Shown here: positions 50,730-61,080 of the stretch, in pieces
Numbering within the stretch: position 1 is the stretch's first letter
How the letters are laid out: the number at the start of each line of letters is the position of its first letter
Source: Mytilus galloprovincialis
Lineage: Eukaryota; Mollusca; Bivalvia; Mytilida; Mytilidae
Direction: 5' to 3'
Length of the DNA: 64,000 nt
Assembly (NCBI RefSeq): GCF_965363235.1
Contig: NC_134847.1
Span: 60,978,439-61,042,438 of the forward strand
Position numbers and translations under genes: made by a program
Notes under the pieces: model-generated
What the model was told of the DNA's origin: nothing
The model's database searches: none
What the model saw: only the letters and a program-made list of their open reading frames with translations

Positions 50730-51433
50730 CCTGTTAAGGATGTTTACTTGTCATGTTTTGGATTTTTTGTCAGATTTTTGAGATCCTCTGGTCTTATCCA
50801 TTTGAATGACTTAAAATATTTTGCCCATGGACCCCCATTTTTCTTTTTATAAATCTTTTACATGTATAATTATAAGCCATTTGTAAAAGTCTTATAAAAT
50901 CTTATTTGTTTTTTAATATTTAATTTTGGATGTAACGCGTCTTCAGATTGGCTGACGTTATTTTGTTAACAGCCCATAGACATAATTTAGTCATGTGACC
51001 GTGACGTCATCAATGTTTTTTCGTGGTTTTCTACGGTTTGAAATGGAATTTAGAATTGAATTATAAGAAATGACTGTAATATTTTTTCTGTCTAGTCGAA
51101 ATAACATTAAAAATGTGGTGCACACTGTTAAATAACCCGCTATGCACGTTATTCAGTGTGCACCAAATTTTTTATGTTATTTCTTCATAGACAGAAAAAA
51201 TATTACAGTCATTCCTTAAATAGTTTTTGAGAACTTTAAATGGTCAATGATATAGCTATGAAAATTCAAGAGAGATCATTTTCCCGCCAAAATTCCAATG
51301 GATTATATCTCGAAAACAATCACATTGACCCATATATTTTTTTTGCTTTTTTTATTCCTCAATAAATCCCCTATCAATATATACTAGTGTTTATGAAAGC
51401 TATTTATTTTGAAACTAAGCAGCAAACTTCTGC
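50730..51433. mobile_element. DNA element present in C unit only
   Basis: The left end (TTAAGGATGTTTACTTGTCA) and right end (inverted, AAGTTTGCTGCTTAGTTTC) match those of the element at 19439-19833, and the interiors also match in inverse orientation (TTTTCCCGCCAAAATTCCAA). The D unit reads straight through at 61475 (GACGTTCCAATTTATAAATC), an empty site. A separate hairpin lies inside at 51069-51213. Confidence 0.75.
51069..51213. mobile_element. 145-base foldback nested in the 50730-51433 element
   Basis: Arms begin AATGACTGTAATATTTTTTC and end in its inverse complement. An inner GTGCACACTG/CAGTGTGCAC pair extends the hairpin. It is absent from the related element at 19439-19833. Confidence 0.8.
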
Positions 51434-51439
51434 GTATTT

Positions 51440-51730
51440 ATAAATCGTACGCCAAAACGGCAAAGGACTTACTACTGGTCGTAAAAGGCTAAGATGACCC
51501 TATACTCCTACATACCTAATAAGACAACATTGGGTCGACGCAATTTTGTTTTAAAGTGTTACGGATATATTTGATGGACGGACGGACGACAAGGATTTTT
51601 TTTAAAATATACTCTTCCTCATCTGTATAGTTGCCGGTCGTTCTAAACAAAAGTCTCTCTATATATAAGGTTTAAAGAGGCTAATAAAGCAGACTTGTAA
51701 TATTGTATTCTGATAAAAAGTTGGCATTGT
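51440..51730. repeat. Block shared between C and D units
   Basis: 51440-51730 matches 61476-61736, with TAAATCGTACGCCAAAACGG, GATGGACGGACGGACGACAA and CTTCCTCATCTGTATAGTTG in the same order. No coding signal. Confidence 0.85.
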
Positions 51731-51754
51731 TCAACTTGAAGTTGTCAGTAGCGG

Positions 51755-52375
51755 ATCAAGAGGGGGTGCGTAGAGGGCGTACGCCCCCCCCCCCCCCCTC
51801 CTTTGCTCGGACTTTTTTTTTTTTAAATGATTAATCAGACTTCGTGAACTTTGCCATTTCCCGTGTACTCTAGTATTTAATTTTTATGCGACAGTTCTTT
51901 ACTTATAAAGATATTTTTCGCTGGAATTTAATGGTTATCAAAGTCGTGTGATTCTCTATGGTGAAGTTGACCAGTGCGTCAAAAAAACCGCCGCTCAGTC
52001 ATTTTGAAATTCAAATAAAAATTGCTTGTTTGTGTTTTTTAACTCGTGTCGGTCGTATTTCAAATTCAATCGAATAGCCCGGCGTATATCTTATTTACAA
52101 CAAGAAATCTGTGAGGTTATGATAACTTAACTTACAAAAATACATGCCTATTTTACTGACAAATCCCACATCAAATTTATCAGTACATAGCTTTGGATCC
52201 ATACTATCATTTTATGATAGACAATTAATAGAGAAAATACAGCATCGAAAATGTCCAACCCTTACACCTTTACGGCAACTACAAAATATGCATGCCACAC
52301 GCCAGGAATCGTTTAAAAAGTACATATTACACTTATTTTATGTTTTTAGCCCAAAAAAAGGGCCCAAAATTTTTT
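51755..52375. other. C-unit sequence lacking in D, poly-C bearing insertion
   Basis: Begins near GTAGCGGATCAAGAGGGGGT with a run of about 16 C at 51785-51800, and ends before TAGTAATATTTTTAATAGTT, where C and D realign (D at 62178). The plus frame at 52144-52419 has no known domain. Probably a transposon of the GGCGGATCC-type family, but I could not fix its ends. Confidence 0.5.
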
Positions 52376-52793
52376 TTGCCTCTTTTTTAGTAATATTTTT
52401 AATAGTTAAATTTACCTAGCAGGGATAGGTTATCGTCTGAAGAATACCATTTTGTCTGAATTGTGAATGAAATTTCAAGTTATTGTCCCTCTTCATGTCT
52501 TCTTTTTGTATTTCACTAGCCTTATTTTTTGTCTGATGAAAACTATATAGCTAGTAGGTATAGTTCGAGAATCTACTGGAATGCGACTCCATACTGAGAA
52601 TGCCAAACATATCAGGTATTATTTGTTGTGCAGTCTTTTTCATTTCGATTGTCTTCTCCGAAAGAAAAACGGAAATATTGTTTTTACACCGCAAGGATGA
52701 AAGTTTTATCTGACATTACAATGCGGAGAAGTCTGGGTAGGTTACCCATTTTTATTTATCTATGATCATCTCTGAGTGTCTTTCTCTCTAAAT

Positions 52794-53178
52794 GCAATCT
52801 AATTAAAAACCGATCTCTCATCGCTCCTGTTTCTGATATGTCGCGTGGGAGATCTAACGAAACCCGCTTTGAGGTCACATGTGAGTGACCTCGTAGGTGT
52901 GTCTTTTTCGACCAATGAAATTGAGTCTTCCACGATCTTGAAAGTTTAACGTAAGGTAAAGGGATGTAACTCATTTTATTTTCGACGAAATCGTCAGTCA
53001 AAATAATTCATAAACTTTTTTGATTGGCTTATTAATAGGTCGTCAATTCATTTGCATATCATTATAAATTCTAAACTTTCAGTTCACTCACATGTGACCT
53101 CAAAGCCGGTTTCGTTAGATCTCCCACGCGACATATCAGAAACAGGAGCGATGAGAGATCGGTTTTTAATTAGATTGC
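52794..53178. mobile_element. 385-base element with about 95-base terminal inverted repeats
   Basis: Ends are GCAATCTAATTAAAAACCGA and its inverse complement. The inverted identity continues for about 95 bases through CGCGTGGGAGATCTAACGAA. TCTAAAT flanks both sides (52787-52793, 53179-53185). The D unit has the unoccupied target (CTCTCTAAATATTGATG at 62517-62533). A 7-8 base duplication suits hAT- or P-type elements; the superfamily is not settled. The minus frame at 52756-53001 is an artefact. Confidence 0.9.
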
Positions 53179-53256
53179 TCTAAATATTGATGATTCTCAA
53201 ATCTTTATTTCTTTCAATATTTTTTCCCCGGTTTTGTGTTTGTGCACACATGTTTA

Positions 53257-55921
53257 AGGTAGGTTCACACTGCCGATCAGACCAAATCGATCAGACTCGA
53301 TCAAGACAAATTAAGCGATCAGGAGACTGGTCTGTCTCAATCGACAAGAATGTTCGGGGTGGTCTACCTTGGTCGTCATCGATCTGACTTTCTACCCGAG
53401 AGTTTTTGACATGTCAAAAATATTCGAGTAAGGATCGAGAAGCCAGTCACTCGAGAAGAGATCGAGAATTCGTCGAATAGCGGTCGAATTGATCGGGGAA
53501 AGGATCGTGTAGAGATCGGGTTTGGCGGAATACAAGTAGTTTACCGATTAGTACTCGATCATTTCAATCTTTGCTCGACTCATATCCGATCATTTCTCGA
53601 TCAACGACAACATGTACGATATGTGCTCAAGATTAACTCGACCAATGTCCAATCGCTTCATGATCACTTCGACTTCTATATGCTTTTCATCCCAGACCAA
53701 CTCGACCAATACCCGATCTCTTTGCGACAATATTCGACCACTCTTCGATCTCTACTCGGCCATAGACGAGTATACATGACTGTTACACGATTCTCTAAAA
53801 ATGTGTGCAGCTCTGATCAATTCTCATAACTTTGCTTCTGCAAAAATATATTGTCACTATTTATTTTTAACTGTACAGAAATTCCTCCATGTACAGTACA
53901 CGTGTGTACTTTTGCAAGAAGGTGTAAAACAAACAGAAGTCTACATAACACAACATAAAAAAACTAAAAACTTAGCAACACGAAATCCAATAAAACCTGG
54001 GATGATCGCAGGTGTTTCGGAAGGGAAGTAGATTCTGCATTTTGGCCCCAGAGGATTTTTCAAATATGAAAGTAATTGTGCATTAAATTTCATTATTTTA
54101 AAAACAATGATGACTAATGTTGCCTTCAAAGTTAGTTTTTAAAGACATCAATATTATATTTTAGCTGTTTAATGGGCTGTTTTTGTTTGACTGTCTGTAT
54201 TTTCCATCTGTCCAGAAAATTTTGTAGTATAAAACTAAGAATATGTGGTATAATTGCCAGTGAGAAAACTCCCACAGGACACCAAATGACACAGAAATTA
54301 ACAACTATAAGTCAACTTACGGTCGAATGTTTACTAACACTTTTTTCATACGCTTTTTGATACAATTTTATTGAAAATAAAATGAGACGAAAGACAAATG
54401 ATATTTATTTGATTTCGTGATAGATATATGTAAACAGTTTCAGAAAAGGTATCCTCAAGGGGATTAAAATTCTATTTTGGGCCAAAGTTTGGGAAAATAT
54501 GTGACATCTTTACCTCCTTTTTGCAATATTATTATTAAAAATGGCAGGTTGTTGCCATGCATGGATACATCAAAAAGAAATATATTGAACCATTCAACTA
54601 CTGGGTATCAGATCTATGTAAAATACTTATTACATACATATGCACATATATGACAGTAAGCTTAATTTGTAAGAAAGCAAGGAAAAGGGGATGTTAATAT
54701 TTATGTATATTGCTATCTAACATCAGTACCAATCCAGTGACAAATCTCATTTTGAAGAAAAGAGCAATAAAACTCCCATAACAAATCAGCGTCCTACTTT
54801 ACTTTCATGAAGTTTTTATAATCATTGGGGTCCTCTTTGTTCAGCTCCTGTCTCTCATACTTTTGATTTTGCCATTTCATTGGGGACTTTCCGTTTTAAT
54901 TGTCCTCGGAGCTCATTTTTTTGGTGATTACTATTTGTACTGCCCACACAGTGGTCACCTTGTCAGCCATTGCATCATCTAGATTTTTCGACACCCTTTG
55001 CTGTCTACCCCTTTTTGTTTGTTTTCTAAGCTCTCTTTAAGCTCCGTCACAGCTATTAACCTGTCTATCTGAGCTTTAACCACCTTTCCAAATAATCCAA
55101 CTGCTTAATTTCCATGTAGCTATTTTAAATGTATAATTTCACTCAGACCTTCTGTTGACTACTGAATCTAACCAAATAAACGGGGAACGTGTCCATTGGA
55201 CACAGACATTGTCCCAGCTTGCATTTAAGAATTGAATGCTTCTTGTTGTAACTTCATTGGGGTATAAAAGCGTTGACCGAAGTACTTTTTGTATGAAGCG
55301 CGGAAGCGCTTCATTCTAAAAATGTGCGCACGGCTAACGCTTTTACAACCCTGTGAAGTTACAAAAAGAAGCATTCAATACTTATAATTACATTTTTTAG
55401 CTAGGATCATGAAAATACGAATTTTATCAATTTTTTGTTTAATTCACCTGTGCACGTTATTGTGGGACCTCGTGTTATCATGAATGATAAGTTTTATTGT
55501 GTAATTTGCAATTGCGTAAGGAATAACACGTGATGTGCAGTTGGCAAATCAGAATACGGTATTATAATGAAACATACATCTAAATTATACCTACGACCCC
55601 TATACGATCAAATCGATCTGGTCTGACCGAGATAAGACTGTGATCGAGTATAGTTGATTTGGTCTACCTAGTCGACTGAAGATCGTGTAGAAATCGTGAA
55701 TTGGTCGGAATTATCGAATATGTATTCAATTAGTGGTCGGGTTTGAGTCGTGATGGAGTCGCTAAGGAGTCGTCAATGGTCGGGTTAAGGTCGTGTACAG
55801 TCGGATAGCCAGTCGGGTAGAAGTCAAAACAGGCCCGATCAAGAATTTGATCACGCTTAGTCGTGGAAATTTGGACAATCGGGATCATCGAGTTGATCTG
55901 ATCGGCAGTGTGAACCTAGCT
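53257..55921. mobile_element. 2.7-kb Harbinger-like element with iterated CGATC arrays
   Basis: The left end AGGTAGGTTCACACTGCCGA matches the inverted right end AGCTAGGTTCACACTGCCGA. TTA lies outside the left end and TGA outside the right. The D unit has the empty site (ATGTTTACTGACAATT at 62591-62606), which supports a TTA target duplication with one later change. Both arms (53257-53800, 55595-55921) are dense in CGATC/GATCG-type motifs. The core contains a family B fragment (near 54855-54935) and a foldback repeat (55224-55583). No intact transposase was seen. Confidence 0.85.
55224..55583. repeat. Foldback repeat copy 1
   Basis: A hairpin at 55231-55379 has arms starting ATTGAATGCTTCTT, with an inner GAAGCGCGGAAGCGCTTC palindrome. 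It is followed by about 200 bases ending in GAAACATACATCTAA. The whole matches 56301-56659. Confidence 0.9.
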
Positions 55922-56300
55922 TGACTGACAATTCTAATATGACGTGCTTCTTCCGCTTTGTAAACAACACCGTGTGAAAATTCCCGATATATCTATACTT
56001 AGCGCAGACTCAGAGATATACAGAATAATGGATGTTACAATTACAATATACCCTCCCACGTAAATCCACATGTCATGATTTGAACCTATTTGCAAACGCT
56101 TTGCCGATTTTATGATTTTATTGTTTTAAAAATTGTAATAAAACAAAAGACAAAAGAACTTTTATTCTTATTCGGATGCATAATAAAAAGAATTAATATG
56201 CTGCAACTAGTTGTGTTTATTTCCTAAATATAGTAACACAGCTATATTTTGTGCAATGTCAATTTCATCATGGAACACTTTCTCCACAATCAAGGGTTCA

Positions 56301-56659
56301 TTTAAGAATTGAATGCTTCTTTTTGTAAATTTGTTGGGGTGTAAAAGCGTTGACCGAAGTACATTTTGTATGAAGCGCGGAAGCGCTTCATTCTAAAAAT
56401 GTACGCACGGTCAACGCTTTTACAACCCTATAAAGTTATAAAAAGAAGCATTCAATACTTATAATTACATTTTTTAGCTATGATCATGAAAACACGAATT
56501 TTATATATTTTATTATTTAATTCACCTGCGCACTTTATTGTTGGAGCACGTGTTATCATGAGTGAAAAGTTGTATTGAGCAATGCAACTGCTTACGGAAT
56601 AACGCGTGATGTGCAGTTAGCCAATCAGAATAAAATATTACAATGAAACATACATCTAA
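56301..56659. repeat. Foldback repeat copy 2
   Basis: Its hairpin at 56308-56456 contains GTACATTTTGTATGAAGCGC, a GGAAGCGCTTC centre and the mirrored AAAAATGTACGCACGGTC. It is about 90% similar to 55224-55583 and lies in the same orientation, about 1.08 kb apart. Confidence 0.9.
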
Positions 56660-57067
56660 TGTAATTATTAAGGGATGAAAATAAGCTTAATATGTATGTT
56701 ACGATTTTATGTCACAAAAATATAAAACTATTTTGTAACCATCGTAGTTCGTATAATATTGTATTAAAATGGAATTCTGAGGTAGGTTTTGTTCTATTCT
56801 GTTGCATTATTTGCATCTTAACTCAATTTTGGATTTAACAGTAGCTTACGAGAAAACATGTAAATTAAAAATCGCAAATATTGAGTTTGAGAATTAAACG
56901 TATTTTTTAAAGCGGTTATTAACGAACTAAACAATGCAAGCTAAAGATTTATGAGAATATTTGAGCTTAAGTTTATCTAACAAGGAGTAAAAAAGAACAG
57001 CTACACACACGGCATACCCACCCTCGCTTCAGTATTTGAATGAACTTATTTGTCCTAATAGAATCGA

Positions 57068-57192
57068 AATAATTTATGGAAGCCATAGATTTGTTGTAAA
57101 TTTAGCTTTGCTAACGCTCAGGATAAAATTCGAATATCACGGCCCAGGCCATGTGTAAATTTCCAACAAATCTGTGGCTTCCACGAATTATT
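57068..57192. mobile_element. 125-base foldback element
   Basis: Arms AATAATTTATGGAAGCCATA and the mirrored TGTGGCTTCCACGAATTATT pair over about 35 bases with a few mismatches, around a GC-richer loop. Confidence 0.75.
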
Positions 57193-57196
57193 TCTT

Positions 57197-57510
57197 AATT
57201 TTATTTTATATTTTATATTCTTAACCAAAAAAAATATGGTTAAAACGGAATTGCCGATAAAATGAGATCCTGCTTTTTATGACTAAATGGTATTTTGAAT
57301 GTTGATGCAGACTTCATCAACTCGACCTTGCGGGCTCGCTTGCTGATAAAATTGGTATCAAAAACAAAATAATTAAGATCTAAATATTATTCTTCTAACA
57401 TGTCTATTTAGGAAACCTGCATTGGCAGCTTTTAAATTATCTAAAAAGTTGACTGAACTTTAGTAATGATTTGTTAACCAGTAAAATTTTAAACGGATAT
57501 GATATTGCTG
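57197..57510. repeat. Block shared between C and D units, right edge of similarity
   Basis: 57197-57510 matches 62609-62911 (AACCAAAAAAAATATGGTTA, CGACCTTGCGGGCTCGCTTG, CGGATATGATAT). After this point the two copies diverge, so it marks the end of the visible duplicated unit. Confidence 0.85.
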
Positions 57511-57643
57511 GTTGTGCCATTTTAGAAATTTTCGGGTGGAAGTAACATACCCATTGAAATTGGTTTTATTTTCTTTGTTTTTTGTTTTACTAGAAGATTT
57601 AGAATGTGATTGTTTCCTATTTCAATAGATGATTTTGGGTCAG

Positions 57644-57738
57644 ACCTATAATCCGACAGTCCGATAGTCCGACAGTCCTTTAATCCGACAGACCGATAGT
57701 CCGACAGTCCTATAATCCGACAGCCCGATAGTCCGACG
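57644..57738. repeat. Tandem TCCGACAG/TCCGATAG array
   Basis: About three units of 31-32 bases are built from alternating TAATCCGACAG, CCGATAG and TCCGACAGTCC. This is the same kind of internal iteration seen in the two large MITEs, but no terminal repeats were found. Confidence 0.85.
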
Positions 57739-58084
57739 CACGGTCACTTGTCTCTGAAAAGTATGCCTTTATAGACATGGAACGTTTGTAAATTGGTATA
57801 TTTTTTCACACAGAAAATTAACAAATCAGTCAGAATATGACGTCTTGTACAGGACCGCAATAATCCCACACGAATCGGAAATGAACGGAATTATTTAAAG
57901 TACAAACATACAATCACTAAATATTCATTTATTTAATATCATGTACACGTATGTCCTATTAACACACCAGTTCTGTGTCTTCTATCTACAATTAAAAACA
58001 AGTATTTTACTATGATGTAGTGGTCATGTTTATGTTGTATACACATGATGATTATGTATTGTTAATACGCCAATTCAACTGTTC

Positions 58085-58565
58085 AAATGTGGTTGCAATT
58101 CAACTTCCTGCACGTGGCAGGCGCGTTCGACTCCAATATTAATTATCTTAGGTCGAGTTCACTTGAAACTCTCGAGTTAACTTAATTTACTTTATACTCG
58201 GGTTTCAACAAAACGATTTTACTTGAACCACTCGAGTTAACCCCTCGTACCCTGGTTCCAAGCCTCACCTAGCCAGGGTTAAACTCGAAAAACTCTTGAA
58301 TGACGTCAAACCAATGAAAATATTTCATTTTTTATGCTTGGTCAGGGCCTTACCCTAAAGTTACTTAGAGTTGTTCCAAATATCAACTCTAGTGCGTTCA
58401 CGTGATAATCTATTACTGGGCTCTGAAGTCGATTGAAGAGTTTCAAGTGAACTCGGCCCTAGACATTGTAAGTTTTCCTACTGAAGTTCGGTGATTCTCT
58501 CCGGATTTTCCAGCCAATACAAACTGTCTGCCAGTGCTGAAAGTAGTGTTTAACTCAAACAATTG
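58085..58565 (+). mobile_element. SINE-like copy in the 3' flank of D, interrupted by a MITE
   Basis: The modules CTGCACGTGGCAGGCGCGTT and CCAGCCAATACAAACTGTCT correspond to the 47030-47215 element. They are separated by the 58151-58458 insertion. The tail reads GTTTAACTCAAACAATTGA. Confidence 0.6.
58151..58458. mobile_element. 308-base MITE with GG(T/C)CGAGTTCACTTGAAACTC ends
   Basis: The left end GGTCGAGTTCACTTGAAACT and the inverted right end GGCCGAGTTCACTTGAAACT agree at 19 of 20 bases. TTA (58148-58150) and CTA (58459-58461) flank it, which fits a TWA-type target with one change. The interior repeats CTCGAGTTAAC. This is the third element here that combines short TIRs, a TWA target and internal iteration. 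Confidence 0.85.
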
Positions 58566-58614
58566 ACCACAGTGTATTTTAACAGTTGGGGCACTCAGAT
58601 TGCAGGACTCGTTG

Positions 58615-58705
58615 TAGTCCGAGATTACTCTGAAGTCCAACGGCTGTTTTGTCAGACAAGCTGTCTGGCAAAACAGCCGTTGGACGTCAGAGTAATCTCG
58701 GACTA
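58615..58705. mobile_element. 91-base near-perfect foldback with 9-base duplication
   Basis: Ends TAGTCCGAGATTACTCTGA and its exact inverse frame a hairpin with arms of about 40 bases (CCAACGGCTGTTTTG pairing CAAAACAGCCGTTGG). GACTCGTTG lies on both sides (58606-58614, 58706-58714). A 9-base duplication is Mutator-like. The minus frame at 58443-58769 runs through it and is not a gene. Confidence 0.9.
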
Positions 58706-59234
58706 GACTCGTTGTAGGAGGCTTACAATAAGATACAATATTGGTCTCAACACGATATCTTGATATCAATTTTGTTTAGGCAACAACAAACGTGACAAGC
58801 CATTCTTTATTCTAGATTTATTAACATCTTGGTCCATTTAACAGTTACTGTTCATGATTTTGTGTATGCATAAGATTTTGAAGGCGATGTCGTATGTTTT
58901 GAGATAAATCATTATCAAATCTTAATTTACATAACGTATCATGATGTCATGTCGTCAATACCATAACCTAAAACACTTCTTTTAGAAATTACTATATTGT
59001 TGGTAGTCTAAATATCTGTGTGTGTGTTATTGTTTTTATGTTCGTGTCTGATTAAAATTATAATATTAAAAAAATAAATAAACCAATAAGACTCTTGTGT
59101 ATATATCTAGAGGTGTATATATCTATCTATCGTAATCTTGATGGTATTGATAGCTTTGAGTGTTTGAAGGTCATTCTTCGTGGAAAATTCGAGTACAGCA
59201 AACTTGACTTGTTAGACATAAGTAACAAAACTTA

Positions 59235-60808
59235 CTACTCATTGCCAACCTCTTTACTATGAGGCACATGAATATGATGGTGCACACATCTTGTTCCGCA
59301 GCAGGTGGTATATACACATGTATAAGCCTCGTGAGAATTTACGGCATGGTGGCGACATTCCGCGTCATTATGGCAATGTACGTGGAAGTCACAACTGCAT
59401 CCTTTCCCAAACATGTCTGGGCTCCATCGCCTTTCTCTTCTCAATAACGATGTCAGTGCTGTTACCTTTTTCTTCGGATGATTTGATAACACTGGAAAAG
59501 GGTAATAAAAGAATTTATTAACTGTATTCTGTTTAAAGCATGGCATATACTAGTATGTAAAACTCGTGTGCACACCATACGTCGCGTAGCGAAACCACTA
59601 GCTCTTTATGATATAGTTATTTGTTTTGCATGGGTTGGGCTGGGTGTGTTCAGTGGTCTAGAAGAATTTTGTTTTATGTTTCGATTGTGTTTAAAAGAAA
59701 AAACTATATTTGTTTCAAGAGGGAAGTGAGAAAATTGATTGGTTCCATAAAATATTAAGGTATGGGGATTCAACATGGACTTTAAAAATGTTCCTGAATG
59801 TTATTGAAAAAATATGTTTATTAAAGTAATACAAAAATAATGGTTTCAAATTGTGTGACCCAAGAAATGAATGTTATCTAATTATTCTTTAGAATATCAT
59901 TCTATTGATTTGTAGATCTTTGAGAGTTCTAAAGATGTCAAGATTATGCAGCCTAAAACAGTGTAACAACTGACGAAACAAGAATTTAGAAATTATTGAT
60001 TGATTGAGTTTTGGTTTGTCAACGTCCGTCCAGTGTCAAATAGTCATGCATGTTAATGACAAGACTTACAAGGTACCAATGAATACAATATACCGGTAAT
60101 AGAGCTGTCTGGAAATGAGTTAGAACTGCAATTTGAAATTAGAGCATATTGGAGAGGGACATAAATTTTCCATTGTAATATGCCATATACGAACCCCTCA
60201 AACAGTTGTTGCAATGGTTATTACGTGTAAAGAGCATCGGATTGAAGTTCCCCATTATGACGGGACATGGCTGTAGTCTTGTACATTCCACAATGTCAAA
60301 GGGACACCGCACTTTGGCATGTGAATGATGTGATTGACTGCCTATCGGAAGAAGACTTAAGTGACTATATTTTGATTCCTCAGTCTCCCTTTTTAAAAAG
60401 ATTTTTTGTTTTTGTGTTAACTGAAGAAGAAAAAAAATGACATCGTCGAAGACAGGATTACAATATGAAATCTAACCCTCCCCCAAACTGAAAATCAAAT
60501 GGTTTTACTATTCATTATAAAATCCAATTTCTGATCTACTTTTATGTACACCTAACTCAAACAACGCCGTCTTTGACTGTCGGCTGTACGTAGTTAAAAC
60601 CTGATATAAACTCCATTTCAACATTGGTTTTTAATGAATTTTCAATATTTATCTTATTTATCTTAGTTAATTTAAAGCATTAAAATTTTTAATAACATAT
60701 GGCATGTCATTGAAGAAACTAAATTGCATTCAAATTTAAATAAAAGCAATACATACCACAATTAAGACTAAGTAAAATAAGAAACGATATCAACAAAATT
60801 TTCAACAT
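59235..60808 (-). CDS. Gene D: secreted His/Cys-rich eight-cysteine peptide, two exons
   Basis: Exon 1 is 60757-60808 and exon 2 is 59235-59491 (donor TGTG|GTATGT, acceptor ACCCTTTTCCAG, phase 1), giving 102 residues. The signal peptide is identical to that of gene C (MLKILLISFLILLSLNC). Segment 18-39 is basic and ends LLRRERR, a furin-type site, before W40. The domain starts WSPDMFGKGCSC, with cysteines at 49, 51, 57, 63, 76, 81, 82 and 86, as in C. Histidines flank most cysteines and form the tail CVHHHIHVPH. It ends SKEVGNE, and the stop overlaps a GTAAGT donor-like site. Exon 2 differs from C mainly in the propeptide and in the C4-C6 loops. The minus frame from 59546 includes intron sequence. 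Confidence 0.9.
60015..60425 (+). repeat. Interspersed repeat in gene D intron
   Basis: Counterpart of 49360-49740 in gene C. It differs by small insertions, for example about 50 extra bases near 60120-60175. Confidence 0.65.
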
Positions 60809-60889
60809 CCTCACATGTGTATGTATCTTATTTTGAGATAAGAACCAGATTTATCCCATACACCCTGTTTTATATCTGAATTTAGTCAA

Positions 60890-61080
60890 TTATAAATGTT
60901 TTGATTTTTTGTCGGTTGAAGAGATACAATGGTTGCTATCAAAACAGACTATTTAGTTTAATGGATTTGCATAATGGCGTTTTCATCCTTTGATGGAGAT
61001 AGAAACGAACAAATAATTGTCATGCAGAGGAAATCTATTGCTACATTTAGATTGATATAAGGTTAATGATATTATGAATC
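60890..61080 (-). promoter_or_regulatory. Conserved upstream block of gene D
   Basis: Same series as upstream of B and C. Similarity to C continues outward to about 61470 (GACAGC(C/A)ACCTATATCCAT, AGGTGTGAATGCAGGGTTTG), where B has already diverged. Confidence 0.5.

Larger units (their letters stand above)
55934..57196. other. C-unit sequence lacking in D
   Basis: The C and D units stop matching at about 55933 (D 62606) and resume at about 57197 (D 62609). The segment holds the second foldback repeat (56301-56659) and a third palindrome (57068-57192). No gene seen. It is either an insertion in C or a deletion in D. Confidence 0.6.

Noticed and set aside
52756-53001. 81-codon minus frame with many charged residues
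   Set aside because: It lies within the terminal inverted repeat of the 52794-53178 element.
58443-58769. 108-codon minus frame near gene D
   Set aside because: It crosses a 91-base foldback insertion and a SINE-like repeat, so it is an artefact of repeats.
40029-60808. Assignment of genes A-D to beta-defensin-like or single-domain von Willebrand C families
   Set aside because: Both also have a CC near the end, but the CxC start, equal x5 spacings and CCx3C end do not match either signature well enough.
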